A program made the position numbers and the translations under genes. A DNA stretch of 44,244 nt from Bradyrhizobium sp. CCH5-F6. GTDB taxonomy: Bacteria > Pseudomonadota > Alphaproteobacteria > Rhizobiales > Xanthobacteraceae. Where the stretch lies: the NCBI RefSeq assembly GCF_001556045.1, contig NZ_LSIC01000075.1, forward strand, positions 1 through 44,244. The letters are read 5' to 3'. Below, piece by piece: positions 16,587-23,583 of the stretch. Position 1 is the stretch's first letter; each line of letters starts with the position of its first letter. Under the pieces are notes generated by a model. That model saw only the letters and a program-made list of their open reading frames with translations. It ran no database searches and was not told the DNA's origin.

Positions 16587-16939
16587 GCCTCGTTCTCCGC
16601 CGCTCCAAGGCCGTCCTGGGACGCCTGCACTACCAGCTTCCAAATCCGGTCTCGCTCTGTCGGCCCGACGCCTGACATCGCCTCGGTGATCTCCGACGCG
16701 CGGCGCCTGTCGACGCCCCGCGTAGCGCCGATCTCGATCCGCTTGAGAGGCGCTCGGTGTTCAATAACTGACATGACGCTAGGCTCGTTCGGCTGACCGC
16801 GGCGCTGAATGTCTACCGTCTCGCCCTTTGCGATTGTGTTCAGTCCATCGAGCAGATTGCGCATCTGCCGTGTGTCAGTAATGCGTCGAGCAATGACGAT
16901 CAACTTTCCGACCTCAACAAGAGCATCACTATCGTGCAT
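16583..16939 (-). CDS. Hypothetical phage protein
   Basis: This 118-residue protein starts at ATG 16939 (MHDSDALVEVGKLIVIARRI). It is largely helical and charged, with no membrane segment or recognised motif. It overlaps the upstream HNH gene by 11 bases and the downstream NusG-like gene by ATGATG/TGA, so it is firmly in the operon. A Gln/Arg/Gly-rich middle section (IQRRGQPNEPS) looks like a linker between two helical halves. I do not recognise the family. Confidence 0.7.
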   Translation of the reverse strand: MHDSDALVEVGKLIVIARRITDTRQMRNLLDGLNTIAKGETVDIQRRGQPNEPSVMSVIEHRAPLKRIEIGATRGVDRRRASEITEAMSGVGPTERDRIWKLVVQASQDGLGAAENEA

Positions 16940-17495
16940 CTGCTCTACCCCGCTCTGCCAATTCTGAAGTCTCATGAAAGACACCGTGACATTTCGAACA
17001 AAGCACTGTCAGATCCTCCGGTAGCTCCTCGCCCCTACGCACATATGTACGATGGTGAACTTGCAACCGCTGTCCCGAGCAGCAGACTTGGCACCTAAAG
17101 CGCGCCCTCTTCAACGCTGAAGAACGAACATTCTGCCAATGCTCCGTTTGCAGATATTGCCTGTACGGCATACCATTCAAAAATCTGAGATTGCTATCGC
17201 GCTCCTCTCGCTGGCGCGATGCGCAACAATCAAACTCATACTGCGCCAACGAATAGACGCCGCGCCTGTCAAAATCCCGCTTCTTGTCGACGATCGCCTT
17301 TAGCTGAGATCTAGACCTTGCCTCGATATCCCCATCGCAATACGCGCATGGCCACTCAACCTTGCAAGGACCAATTACTCGCAGCAGTTCATGCTGATTT
17401 TTAAAGCCAAAGGCCGCGATAATCTCGTTAATTGGGACGTCGAGGCTCCAATAGAACGAATTGATCTCCATCACTTGGCTAGGACTAAACCTCAC
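16929..17495 (-). CDS. HNH endonuclease-like protein with N-terminal helical domain
   Basis: This 188-residue protein starts at GTG 17495, which forms a GTGA overlap with the upstream stop. The C-terminal half is an HNH domain: C135-x2-C138, His147-His148 in LQVHHRTYVRRGEELPEDL, and C166-x2-C169-His170. The N-terminal half has a possible HTH (NEIIAAFGFKNQHELLRVIG) and an extra cysteine pair CAYC (50-53) with CC at 90-91, possibly a second zinc site. It lies in the replication segment, so a role in recombination or DNA processing is possible; a homing endonuclease cannot be excluded. Confidence 0.8.
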   Translation of the reverse strand: MRFSPSQVMEINSFYWSLDVPINEIIAAFGFKNQHELLRVIGPCKVEWPCAYCDGDIEARSRSQLKAIVDKKRDFDRRGVYSLAQYEFDCCASRQREERDSNLRFLNGMPYRQYLQTEHWQNVRSSALKRARFRCQVCCSGQRLQVHHRTYVRRGEELPEDLTVLCSKCHGVFHETSELAERGRADAR

Positions 17496-18418
17496 GCTGC
17501 GTCCTCCGATGCTGGAGCGATGCGCTCGCCGAAATCGTTGAAGCCTGGCGGAAACAGGGTCGGGCAAAGCGCCGCGTTGTCGACGATCGTCCCGTCATTG
17601 CGCTTCTGCTTGCAGAGGAACAGCGGCCTCTCGCCGCGCTCGCGCCGCACCACGTTCCAACAGGTGTGTTCCAACGTCCCGCCGACGACGATTTGCCACT
17701 CGCTGCGATCCTCGACTGGCTCAGCAGGCTTTTCGGCAGCCGGCCTCCAGTCCGGATCCTTTTTCAGCTTGAATTCGAGCCACCTGTCACAGAACAGCTT
17801 AAACGCCATGTCGGGGTTGTAGCTCTTCGCGCCCGTCGACATGCTCAAGGCGATGAACTTGCTCAGCTCGGCATTCAGGTCGGCCTTTTTCATGCCGAGG
17901 CTGTAAGCATATTCGACAGCTCGATCTGACGGCTGGTAGGTCTCGTCGATCTTGGTTGGCTTGCCTTCCTCAATCACCTTCAAATCAGGGCGAGCGAGTT
18001 GCGGTCCCTCTCCCTTCCTAGGTACAGGTACAGGTACAAGGTCAGCATCGAGGCCTCGCGAGCTTTCGCGAGGATGCTGCGAGGCGTCGCGATATTCAGG
18101 CAAGCGAGACGGAGACGGGCGATCAATCTTCTGATGCTCCAACCACTTAACGATTTCCAGATACTCTGACCCGTCGACCACGTATCGGCGTATTTGCTTT
18201 TGCTGCTCCAACTCGGCCAACCACCCATCAATGAGGCCTGGAGCATCGTCGTCGTATGGGTAAAGAAGGCTCGCGAGCAATCGCGAGGCCGCGCGAGCCC
18301 TCCCAGCATCGTCAGCGACGGTAAAAAGCTGGATGAAAAGTAGGCGCGCATCGCGGCTCAGCCGGCCGATCGACTGAGACTGCGGAAGCTCCGGCTTGAT
18401 GGTGCGAATCCTAGCCAT
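17492..18418 (-). CDS. Replication-organiser-like phage protein
   Basis: This 308-residue protein starts MARIRTIKPELPQSQSIGRL. The opening 'M.RIRTIKPEf..s..l..ls..aRllFi.L...aDd.GR' is typical of phage proteins annotated as replisome organisers or primosomal DnaT-like winged-helix proteins. The rest runs 'LLYPYDDDAPGLIDGWLAEL' then 'YLEIVKWLEHQKIDRPSPS'. A variable linker follows and then a C-terminal region with RWLEFKLKKDP. It probably helps load host helicase at the phage origin. DnaA-like protein and this factor would form the replication pair. It overlaps both neighbours by a few bases. Confidence 0.78.
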   Translation of the reverse strand: MARIRTIKPELPQSQSIGRLSRDARLLFIQLFTVADDAGRARAASRLLASLLYPYDDDAPGLIDGWLAELEQQKQIRRYVVDGSEYLEIVKWLEHQKIDRPSPSRLPEYRDASQHPRESSRGLDADLVPVPVPRKGEGPQLARPDLKVIEEGKPTKIDETYQPSDRAVEYAYSLGMKKADLNAELSKFIALSMSTGAKSYNPDMAFKLFCDRWLEFKLKKDPDWRPAAEKPAEPVEDRSEWQIVVGGTLEHTCWNVVRRERGERPLFLCKQKRNDGTIVDNAALCPTLFPPGFNDFGERIAPASEDAA

Positions 18419-18617
18419 CGATCTTCGTCCGCTCCTGCAAAGCCAAGAAGGCACCGCGCAATATGAGCCGCTTGGCCGTCGTCACGCTCACCTGAAACAT
18501 CCCCGCGACCGCCTTGCGCGCCTCTGCGTTCGTCAGGTTTTTGCTCACACCGAGAGCGAGGCGCGCCATGTCGTCACGCTTCTCTTTCGGGATGTGGCCG
18601 TTCTCATTTTGTTTCAC
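18411..18617 (-). CDS. Small HTH-like protein
   Basis: This 68-residue protein begins MKQNENGHIPKEKRDDMARL. Its middle section (NAEARKAVAGMFQVSVTTAKRLIL) has the spacing of a helix-turn-helix. It overlaps the next gene by eight bases and lies nine bases downstream of the DUF4406 gene, so it is part of the operon. A DNA-binding accessory to the replication protein is possible but not shown by the sequence. Confidence 0.65.
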   Translation of the reverse strand: MKQNENGHIPKEKRDDMARLALGVSKNLTNAEARKAVAGMFQVSVTTAKRLILRGAFLALQERTKIDG

Positions 18618-18626
18618 GTGAAACGC

Positions 18627-18986
18627 CTACACGGCAGTGTATTTGAAGACCTGAAGCCCCAAAGCGTAAGCGGTCGCGACCTCGGCTTGCGCACCCTTGC
18701 TCTTTTCCCAGCCCGGCAGCACGGCCACGGCGTCCGCGTGGAGGCAGATGAACTCCAGGTCGTCCTTGAGCGCCTCCCGAAGATTGAAGCCATGGACGGC
18801 CGCCGCTAGCGCTTCGTCGCCTGCTTCGTTGCCCTTCGATATGTCGACGCCGTGGTGCTCGATGTCCCGCTCCGCCGGGTTGAATACCGTGTGGCCTTCC
18901 GCGCGCAGTCGAGCCGCCGCGGTGTGGAAAGCCGGGAAGTTGAATTCTGCGATGCCGCGCATCGGCCCCGCCACGTAGATCTTCAT
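18627..18986 (-). CDS. DUF4406 protein, nucleoside deoxyribosyltransferase-like fold
   Basis: This 119-residue protein opens MKIYVAGPMRGIAEFNFPAF, the classic DUF4406 beginning (a strand, then AGPMrG...NfpaF). It continues 'RLRAEGHTVFNPAE' and ends with 'AVAVLPGWEKSKGAQAEVATAYALG', matching the family's second motif, which resembles nucleoside 2-deoxyribosyltransferases. The Glu in the GAQAE motif would be the catalytic position. Phage copies are thought to act in nucleotide metabolism or DNA modification, but the substrate is not known. It overlaps the methyltransferase gene by ATGA. Confidence 0.85.
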   Translation of the reverse strand: MKIYVAGPMRGIAEFNFPAFHTAAARLRAEGHTVFNPAERDIEHHGVDISKGNEAGDEALAAAVHGFNLREALKDDLEFICLHADAVAVLPGWEKSKGAQAEVATAYALGLQVFKYTAV

Positions 18987-19762
18987 TTTGACGCCCCTTC
19001 GAACAGTTGGATTTGCTTTGGAGCCGCCGGCAGCGGCACGAACATGTCAGGGCGCGCCAAGGCGTCCGAGATGCGCTCCGCGGCGATGTCGAAGTACCGG
19101 CGATCGCGCTCAATGCCGATGAACCGCCGACCAAGCCGCACCGCGGCAACGCCAGTCGAGCCCGAGCCCATGAACGGATCGAGGACCATGTCGCCCGGAT
19201 TCGTGAACTTCTCGACGATCTCGCACATGAGCGAGATGGGCTTTTCGGTCGGATGCTCGCCGTGGCGATCGGCCTGGTTTGTCAGGTGCGTGAAGACGTT
19301 GCGCCCGCCGCCCTCGTTCCAACTTGAAAAGCCCTTCCCGCACCATGCGGTGACGAAGCACTCGGCTCCCATGGCTGGCCCCTGCCCGTTGAACTGCGGC
19401 GCGCTGTCCGGCTTCACCCAGATGCAGGCGCGCTTGTAGCGAGCTCCAGCGGCCTCAATAGCGTCACGCCACGGCGCGACGCCCTCCGGCGTGCAGAACG
19501 CGATTAGCCAGCCCGAGCACCGCTCCACCAGCGCGGCTGTCACCGGAGCCCGGATGGCCTCCACCGAGCTGAAATCGATCGCCTCCAGCTCGGCAGCGCC
19601 GTCGGCGCGCAGCTTTCGCGACCGCCTCTGTTTGGCGTCGTGCATGTGCTGCTCATACGGCGGATCGCCGATGACGTGGTCTACAGGCCCAAGCGTTGGA
19701 ATGACGTCCAAGCAGTCGGCGCAATAGAGCCGCACGTTATCGGACAGCGTTTCAGCTCCCAC
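18983..19762 (-). CDS. DNA methyltransferase, N4/N6 class (permuted)
   Basis: This 259-residue protein starts at GTG 19762 with GGGAGG seven bases before. Motif IV DPPY is at residues 33-36, and the SAM-binding motif 'DPFMGSGSTGVAA' is in the C-terminal third, the permuted order of beta-class N4-cytosine/N6-adenine methylases (PF01555). The central region 'AAGARYKRACIWVKPDSAPQ' and 'HPTEKPISLMCEIVEKFT' are also family-typical. No cognate restriction gene is nearby, so it looks like an orphan methylase protecting phage DNA or marking origin or packaging sites. The ten bases before it overlap the upstream HTH gene. Confidence 0.93.
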   Translation of the reverse strand: MGAETLSDNVRLYCADCLDVIPTLGPVDHVIGDPPYEQHMHDAKQRRSRKLRADGAAELEAIDFSSVEAIRAPVTAALVERCSGWLIAFCTPEGVAPWRDAIEAAGARYKRACIWVKPDSAPQFNGQGPAMGAECFVTAWCGKGFSSWNEGGGRNVFTHLTNQADRHGEHPTEKPISLMCEIVEKFTNPGDMVLDPFMGSGSTGVAAVRLGRRFIGIERDRRYFDIAAERISDALARPDMFVPLPAAPKQIQLFEGASK

Positions 19763-19928
19763 GATTGGCCTCCCGAATATGGAACAGCCGGTTTGCGACC
19801 TGCCATTCGAAGACATGGAGCTGCTTCGCGATCGCGTAGGTGTCGAGGCCCTGCTTCCATAGAGCCACGATCAGGCCATCGTCGACGTCGGTAAGCGGCT
19901 CTGGAGCGTGCTGGAGGCGATGCTTCAC
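19752..19928 (-). CDS. Small HTH protein, GcrA-like spacing
   Basis: This 58-residue protein starts at GTG 19928, in a GTGA overlap with the preceding stop. The helical stretch DGLIVALWKQGLDTYAIAKQ followed by LHVFEWQVANRLFHIRE has the 'W..G.s...IA..L.v....v..r...iR' pattern of GcrA-type and sigma-like HTH domains. It may control or assist the adjacent methyltransferase (GcrA reads methylated promoters in Caulobacter, established knowledge). That link is inference. Confidence 0.65.
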   Translation of the reverse strand: MKHRLQHAPEPLTDVDDGLIVALWKQGLDTYAIAKQLHVFEWQVANRLFHIREANRGS

Positions 19929-20287
19929 GCGCGCCTCCCGTGGAAGACGCCGCTGCGATAGACCGGATAGACATGGGCCTTCTTGACCACGTCGGTGGCG
20001 CATCTACGCCTCCCGACCTCGCCGAGCAGGACGCCGTCTTTCATGGCGCGCCGCCAGACACTGCCTGCCGCATTTGGGTGCAGCGGCTTCACCTTGACCA
20101 GCGGAAGGACGTCGTCAGCGTGGACCTCGCACTGGCGTCGAGCTACGTAGCAGATCGCGGCGTACAGCGCATCGCAATAGCTCGACCCGGACAGAACCTC
20201 CGCGAACTCGGCCTCGATCATGCCCGCGTCGCGCGCCTGCACGGCCTGGCGAGATGTGTAATCGTCAAAGGAGAGCTGTTGCGCCAT
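19925..20287 (-). CDS. Hypothetical phage protein
   Basis: This 120-residue protein begins MAQQLSFDDYTSRQAVQARD. The C-terminal half contains 'HPNAAGSVWRRAMKDGVL' and 'VKKAHVYPVYRSGVFH', a pattern often seen in phage proteins of this position with a winged-helix-like layout. Two bases separate it from the DnaA-like gene. No catalytic residues are evident. The opening 'M...LSFDDY' resembles short interaction motifs of phage replication-associated proteins, but the match is weak. Confidence 0.65.
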   Translation of the reverse strand: MAQQLSFDDYTSRQAVQARDAGMIEAEFAEVLSGSSYCDALYAAICYVARRQCEVHADDVLPLVKVKPLHPNAAGSVWRRAMKDGVLLGEVGRRRCATDVVKKAHVYPVYRSGVFHGRRA

Positions 20288-20289
20288 GC

Positions 20290-21495
20290 TCAGCCCTCGA
20301 TTGCCACCTTGAGCGCGTGCACTTCGGCAGCGATCATGGCATCTCGATCGACCATCTCAGTGATTTTTCGTACCGCATGCAGCACCGTGGTGTGGTCTCG
20401 GCCGCCGAATCTCCGGCCGATTTCCGGCAGGGAGCGCAGCGTCATGGTCTTCGCCAAATACATGGCGACTTGCCGCGGTCTGACGATGTTGGCGGTGCGT
20501 CGGGACGACATGAGGTCAGCACGCGAACAGTTGTAGCTCCGCGCCACGACCCGCTGGATGTCCTCGATCTTGACCCGACGCGGTTCGATCGGAGACAGCA
20601 CCGAATGCAGAACCTGCTCCGCTTGCTGGACTTCGAACCGTCCTGATACGAGATGCATCGCGTGAGCGACCAAGCTCGTGCCGACGCCAACCATCGCGTG
20701 CCCGCTCCGGCCAGAGGTGTTCTCCGCAACGAAATCGAGAACCTCGGCAGATATCTGCGGGGCACAGTTGCCGAGCACCGCCCGGCGCTCCGGACACCCG
20801 AGGCGGCCGAGCTCCAAGACGAGGCCGCCTGCGAGGCGTGATTTCGTCCTGTCATCCGCATCCAGCTCTGCCGGAGGTCGATCGGCGGTTATGACTACCT
20901 TCTGTCCGTAGTCGATCAGCGTCCGGATCAACTGGAAATATTCGGCCGTGGCCTTCCGGTTTCCGAGCACCTGGATGTCATCGATAAGGAAAACAGATGC
21001 GCCGCGCAGCGTTTCCCGCAAGGATACCGACCTTTGCGATTTCATGGCTTCTGCAAATTCATGCATGAAGCGGTCTGCGGTTAGATAGATCGCATCCGGA
21101 TTGGCGTGCGCGATTGCCTGGATCAGGTGCGTCTTACCGAGTCCAGAGTCGCTAAAGATGAACAGTGGGCTATAGGCCGACGTCTGGGATGGCTCGCTGT
21201 CGGCGACCTGCAAAGCGGCAGCGTGCGCCAGTGCGCTCGATTTTCCGACCACGAAACGGTCAAACGTCATATTCGGATTCAAGGACGACCCGAGCGGCGG
21301 CTTTGGCACCTGTGCCTGAGGCTGGACCGAGAGGCCGAGAAGCGGGCGCGGCACCCGAACCGGCTCATCCTCTGTCGGCCGGCCACCAAAGAATTTAGCA
21401 CGGCGGCGAAGGACCGCTTCGCGCCGCTGCTCTTGTGTCATCTTCAGGTACGGATCGTCCTGCACAAGCTCGGTGAACGCCTGCATTGCCTGCAT
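20290..21495 (-). CDS. Phage-encoded DnaA-like replication initiator
   Basis: This 401-residue protein has DnaA domains III and IV. Walker A SDSGLGKT lies at 115-122, Walker B FLIDDIQ at 169-175, sensor I VITADRPP at 201-208, and a box VII-like SRLAGGLVLEL has a candidate arginine finger R220. The DNA-binding domain carries 'PRQVAMYLAKTMTLRSLPEI' (340-359) and the signature GGRDHTTVLHA (364-374), nearly canonical for recognising DnaA boxes. The first 75 residues do not resemble DnaA domain I and look like a linker with repeated Pro. It sits downstream of two HTH regulators in the left early operon. Chromosomal dnaA should exist elsewhere. AGGGACC precedes the ATG. Confidence 0.94.
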   Translation of the reverse strand: MQAMQAFTELVQDDPYLKMTQEQRREAVLRRRAKFFGGRPTEDEPVRVPRPLLGLSVQPQAQVPKPPLGSSLNPNMTFDRFVVGKSSALAHAAALQVADSEPSQTSAYSPLFIFSDSGLGKTHLIQAIAHANPDAIYLTADRFMHEFAEAMKSQRSVSLRETLRGASVFLIDDIQVLGNRKATAEYFQLIRTLIDYGQKVVITADRPPAELDADDRTKSRLAGGLVLELGRLGCPERRAVLGNCAPQISAEVLDFVAENTSGRSGHAMVGVGTSLVAHAMHLVSGRFEVQQAEQVLHSVLSPIEPRRVKIEDIQRVVARSYNCSRADLMSSRRTANIVRPRQVAMYLAKTMTLRSLPEIGRRFGGRDHTTVLHAVRKITEMVDRDAMIAAEVHALKVAIEG

Positions 21496-21560
21496 GGTCC
21501 CTGCCCTTCCTCGTTAAGAATCCCGCCCCGCTCTCGCGAGGTGATGCGCGAGATCAGTGC

Positions 21561-22049
21561 TCAGCGCCGCCGCGTAGCCAGCGGACGAGCCGGGTAAGGC
21601 TGGCCCGAATAGAAATCCTCATCCTGAAGAAGCAGGGCAGCCGCGTTCGGCGATTGGTTGGCGTCATCGAGCAATTCCCGGAGTTTGCGGCGCTGCTTGC
21701 GTTCGGCGGTGGCAAGATCAACGGACGCCATCCACGCCTTGAGCTTCATCCACCAGCGCGGCGTGTTGTCCGTCATCACCGCTGCAAGGAATTCGCGGCC
21801 CCATTCGCTCTGAAGCAGCGCCGCAAGCGCGTCACCTGGAATTGTCGCCTTTCCGGAGAGCCAGTATTCGCAGTTGCGCAGCGAATATCCCGTGATGTCA
21901 GCAAGATGCAGCGCGGTCTTCACAGGGAAAACGGCCCGCGATCTCTGCATGAGTTCGACCGTCAACCGCAGAGCTCTGCGGCGCTGACCGCAACGATCTG
22001 CGGTGACGTAATTTGCGCGATTATCCGATATGGCCTTAGCTGGCGCCAT
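21561..22049 (-). CDS. HTH-like regulatory protein, unknown
   Basis: This 162-residue protein begins MAPAKAISDNRANYVTADRC. Residues 40-80 (TALHLADITGYSLRNCEYWL and following SGKATIPGDALAALLQ) have an XRE-like HTH arrangement with the W-L-S-G-K turn. The C-terminal half is basic and Ala-rich (LATAERKQRRKLRELLDDAN). Its place after the cro-like gene and the hairpin leader, and before the DnaA-like gene, matches lambda cII or O-type regulators. The identity is inferred. It has AGGGGTG about ten bases before the ATG. Confidence 0.7.
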   Translation of the reverse strand: MAPAKAISDNRANYVTADRCGQRRRALRLTVELMQRSRAVFPVKTALHLADITGYSLRNCEYWLSGKATIPGDALAALLQSEWGREFLAAVMTDNTPRWWMKLKAWMASVDLATAERKQRRKLRELLDDANQSPNAAALLLQDEDFYSGQPYPARPLATRRR

Positions 22050-22227
22050 GATGACTTACACCCCTGATTTCGAGATTGATGGTTGTTGTTCCGCGATAAC
22101 GCTCGCGGCTGCGACTCGGAACGTGCGAGAGTTTTTGCGAACGCGATCAGCGGTCGCCACCGACGCAGAACCAACGGCGGCAACCGCTTCACGGACCCGG
22201 ACTCCCCTCCGGATTTCAGAAGAAAAT

Positions 22228-22256
22228 GCGGAGGCGCCTCGTCGAGGCGCCTCCGC
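22228..22256 (-). terminator. Strong leftward hairpin terminator downstream of cro-like gene
   Basis: GCGGAGGCGCCTC (22228-22240), a three-base loop and GAGGCGCCTCCGC (22244-22256) form a perfect 13-base stem. On the minus strand the stem is followed by ATTTTCTTCT, a T-rich tract, so it should terminate leftward transcripts. The position between cro-like gene and the next regulator is equivalent to tR1 of lambda. Confidence 0.7.
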
Positions 22257-22313
22257 CAGTGACGACGCGCCGGGAGGAAACATGGGGGGTGAGCGCGTCG
22301 GTCTGAAAAGGTT

Positions 22314-22362
22314 GACGGCCGCCGCCGGCGAGCCGGGCTGGTGGACCACGGCGGCGGCCGTC
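22314..22362. other. Second perfect hairpin in the leader, 13-base arms
   Basis: GACGGCCGCCGCC (22314-22326) pairs with GGCGGCGGCCGTC (22350-22362) across a 23-base loop. It lies 58 bases right of the terminator hairpin, so a leftward transcript forms this one first. The following minus-strand bases (AACCTTTTC) are weakly T-rich. It may be a transcription-control structure or a small RNA scaffold. The region 22050-22546 has no convincing minus-strand gene. Confidence 0.5.
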
Positions 22363-22406
22363 TGCTTCGCCGGATGGCGAACTGAAAAACCCAAGAGGAT
22401 CTGAGG

Positions 22407-22544
22407 ATGGCAAACAACCACACGATCAAGGCGCCGTGCCCCGTCTGCGGGTGCCGCACCGCGAAGCTGGCGCGATGGTTTCGCGCTGTCCGGATGCTGG
22501 TGCGCTACATCGTCGTGTACGCATCCATGGACGGGAGGCGCTGA
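22407..22544 (+). CDS. Possible 45-residue zinc-ribbon-like protein, doubtful
   Basis: This plus-strand frame has a good ribosome site (AAGAGGATCTGAGG before ATG) and encodes MANNHTIKAPCPVCGCRTAK then a basic, Arg-rich tail. The CPVCGC start resembles half of a zinc ribbon. It faces the convergent cro-like gene, ending three bases before that gene's stop. No promoter is evident. It could be an antisense or late gene, or coincidence. Confidence 0.35.
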   Translation: MANNHTIKAPCPVCGCRTAKLARWFRAVRMLVRYIVVYASMDGRR

Positions 22545-22546
22545 CA

Positions 22547-22756
22547 TCATGCCGCGCTCGCCTCCTGCCGGGATCGGATGAAGTTGCGGACGCGATCGAT
22601 CGTGACAACGCTCGGCAGCCGACCCTTGCCAAGGTCGCCGACGAAGTTGCGATCCTTCAGGGCCTCCCAGCCAAAAGCGCTGGCGCTCATTCCCGCCTCG
22701 CGACAGAAAGCATCGATCTCAACGACAAGGGCCTGAATGGACGGGTGCAGCGTCAT
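22547..22756 (-). CDS. Cro-like repressor / antirepressor
   Basis: This 69-residue protein starts at ATG 22756 (MTLHPSIQALVVEIDAFCRE). An HTH follows: 'AGMSASAFGWEALKDRNFVG' then 'DLGKGRLPSVVTIDRVRNFI'. Size, orientation and divergent position from the CI-like gene are those of Cro. The start at 22756 is chosen because a start at 22792 would put operator and promoter inside the coding region. It is the first gene of the leftward operon and would share the palindromic operators. Confidence 0.8.
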   Translation of the reverse strand: MTLHPSIQALVVEIDAFCREAGMSASAFGWEALKDRNFVGDLGKGRLPSVVTIDRVRNFIRSRQEASAA

Positions 22757-22764
22757 GGCTGACC

Positions 22765-22792
22765 AGAATATAGGGACTTTCCTATCCGTCAA
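22765..22792 (-). promoter_or_regulatory. Predicted leftward early promoter with operator in its spacer
   Basis: On the minus strand TTGACG (22792-22787) is the -35 and TATTCT (22770-22765) is the -10, 16 bases apart. The operator ATAGGGACTTTCCTAT (22770-22785) fills the spacer. The cro-like ATG is at 22756, so the transcript leader would be very short. The start site is predicted, not measured. Confidence 0.6.
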
Positions 22793-22834
22793 GAGGAAAA
22801 GTCCTATTGGACAGGGATATAGGATAGTTCCTAC
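22770..22834. promoter_or_regulatory. Left operator cluster, three sites of ATAGGAnnnnTCCTAT
   Basis: Three 16-base sites follow one palindrome: ATAGGGACTTTCCTAT (22770-22785), AGAGGAAAAGTCCTAT (22792-22807, one mismatch) and ATAGGATAGTTCCTAC (22819-22834, one mismatch). Starts are 22 and 27 bases apart. They lie between the divergent cro-like and repressor genes, so the repressor can shut the leftward promoter and control its own expression, as OR of lambda does. Confidence 0.82.
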
Positions 22835-22845
22835 AAGTTTAAGCT

Positions 22846-23583
22846 ATGGATGCAGTGCGGAAATTGATTCTGGAGAAGATCGCGGAGCGCGAGACCAACA
22901 TGGCCGAGGTCTCTCGGCGCATTGGGAAGAACCATGCCTATTTGCAGCAGTTCATTTATCGGAACATTAACCAGGAATTGCCGGAGAGGACCAGAATTGC
23001 GCTTGCTGAGGCGCTCGGCGTGGGTGAAGCAGAACTAAAACCGCCGTCTCTAAAGGAACATAAGAACGGTTCTAACACCGCAGCCGTAGGACTACCGCCA
23101 CGGGACAATTTAGTTGATTTAAACGCTACACGGGTGTCACAATTAACCCGCGATAAAGACCTGATCCGGCCGGCCGCAGACCTATTTGGAGCCGCGGATT
23201 TGCCAGTTTTTGGCACGGCCGAGGGGGGCAAGGGGGCGTTAATTGTGACAGACCAGGCGGTGGACTGGGTGGTTCGGCCGGAGCCACTCCTCCGGGTCCG
23301 GGACGGCTACGGCATCATCATCACCGGCGATTCGATGTCACCGGCGCACGAGTCGGGGTCGACCGCCTTGGTTAACCCGCATCTGCCGCCGCGCGCCGGC
23401 GACACCTGCGTTTTCCGAGCGCATGGCGACGATGGCACCGTTCACATGTGCATCAAGAAGCTCGTGCGGATCACCGAGGACGCCTGGCACGTCATGCAGC
23501 ACAATCCTCAAAAGTCTTTCAAGTTGAAGCGTTCGGAGTGGCAAGAATGTCACGTCACGGTCGGGAACTATTCGCGCCGCTGA
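22846..23583 (+). CDS. CI-like repressor with S24 peptidase domain
   Basis: This 245-residue protein has an N-terminal HTH (about 1-60; NMAEVSRRIGKNHAYLQQFI) and a C-terminal S24 (LexA/CI) domain. The catalytic Ser163 is in GDSMSPAHES and the Lys204 in CIKKLVR. A candidate self-cleavage segment is FGTAEGGKGAL (122-132). It should maintain lysogeny and be cleaved on SOS induction (family knowledge). It is flanked by operators on both sides. No ribosome site is seen before the ATG (ACAAGTTTAAGCT), so the message may be leaderless, as for lambda cI from PRM. AT-richer codons in its first third contrast with the surroundings. Confidence 0.93.
   Translation: MDAVRKLILEKIAERETNMAEVSRRIGKNHAYLQQFIYRNINQELPERTRIALAEALGVGEAELKPPSLKEHKNGSNTAAVGLPPRDNLVDLNATRVSQLTRDKDLIRPAADLFGAADLPVFGTAEGGKGALIVTDQAVDWVVRPEPLLRVRDGYGIIITGDSMSPAHESGSTALVNPHLPPRAGDTCVFRAHGDDGTVHMCIKKLVRITEDAWHVMQHNPQKSFKLKRSEWQECHVTVGNYSRR

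Noticed and set aside
22030..22404. Plus-strand 124-codon frame with the hairpins inside
   Set aside because: Its sequence is governed by the inverted repeats (Arg/Ala-rich) and it shows no domain, so the hairpins are the better explanation.
23040..23080. Possible LexA box (GAAC-N4-GAAC) in the repressor gene
   Set aside because: The alphaproteobacterial LexA site needs seven spacer bases (GAACN7GAAC); this has four and lies inside a coding region.
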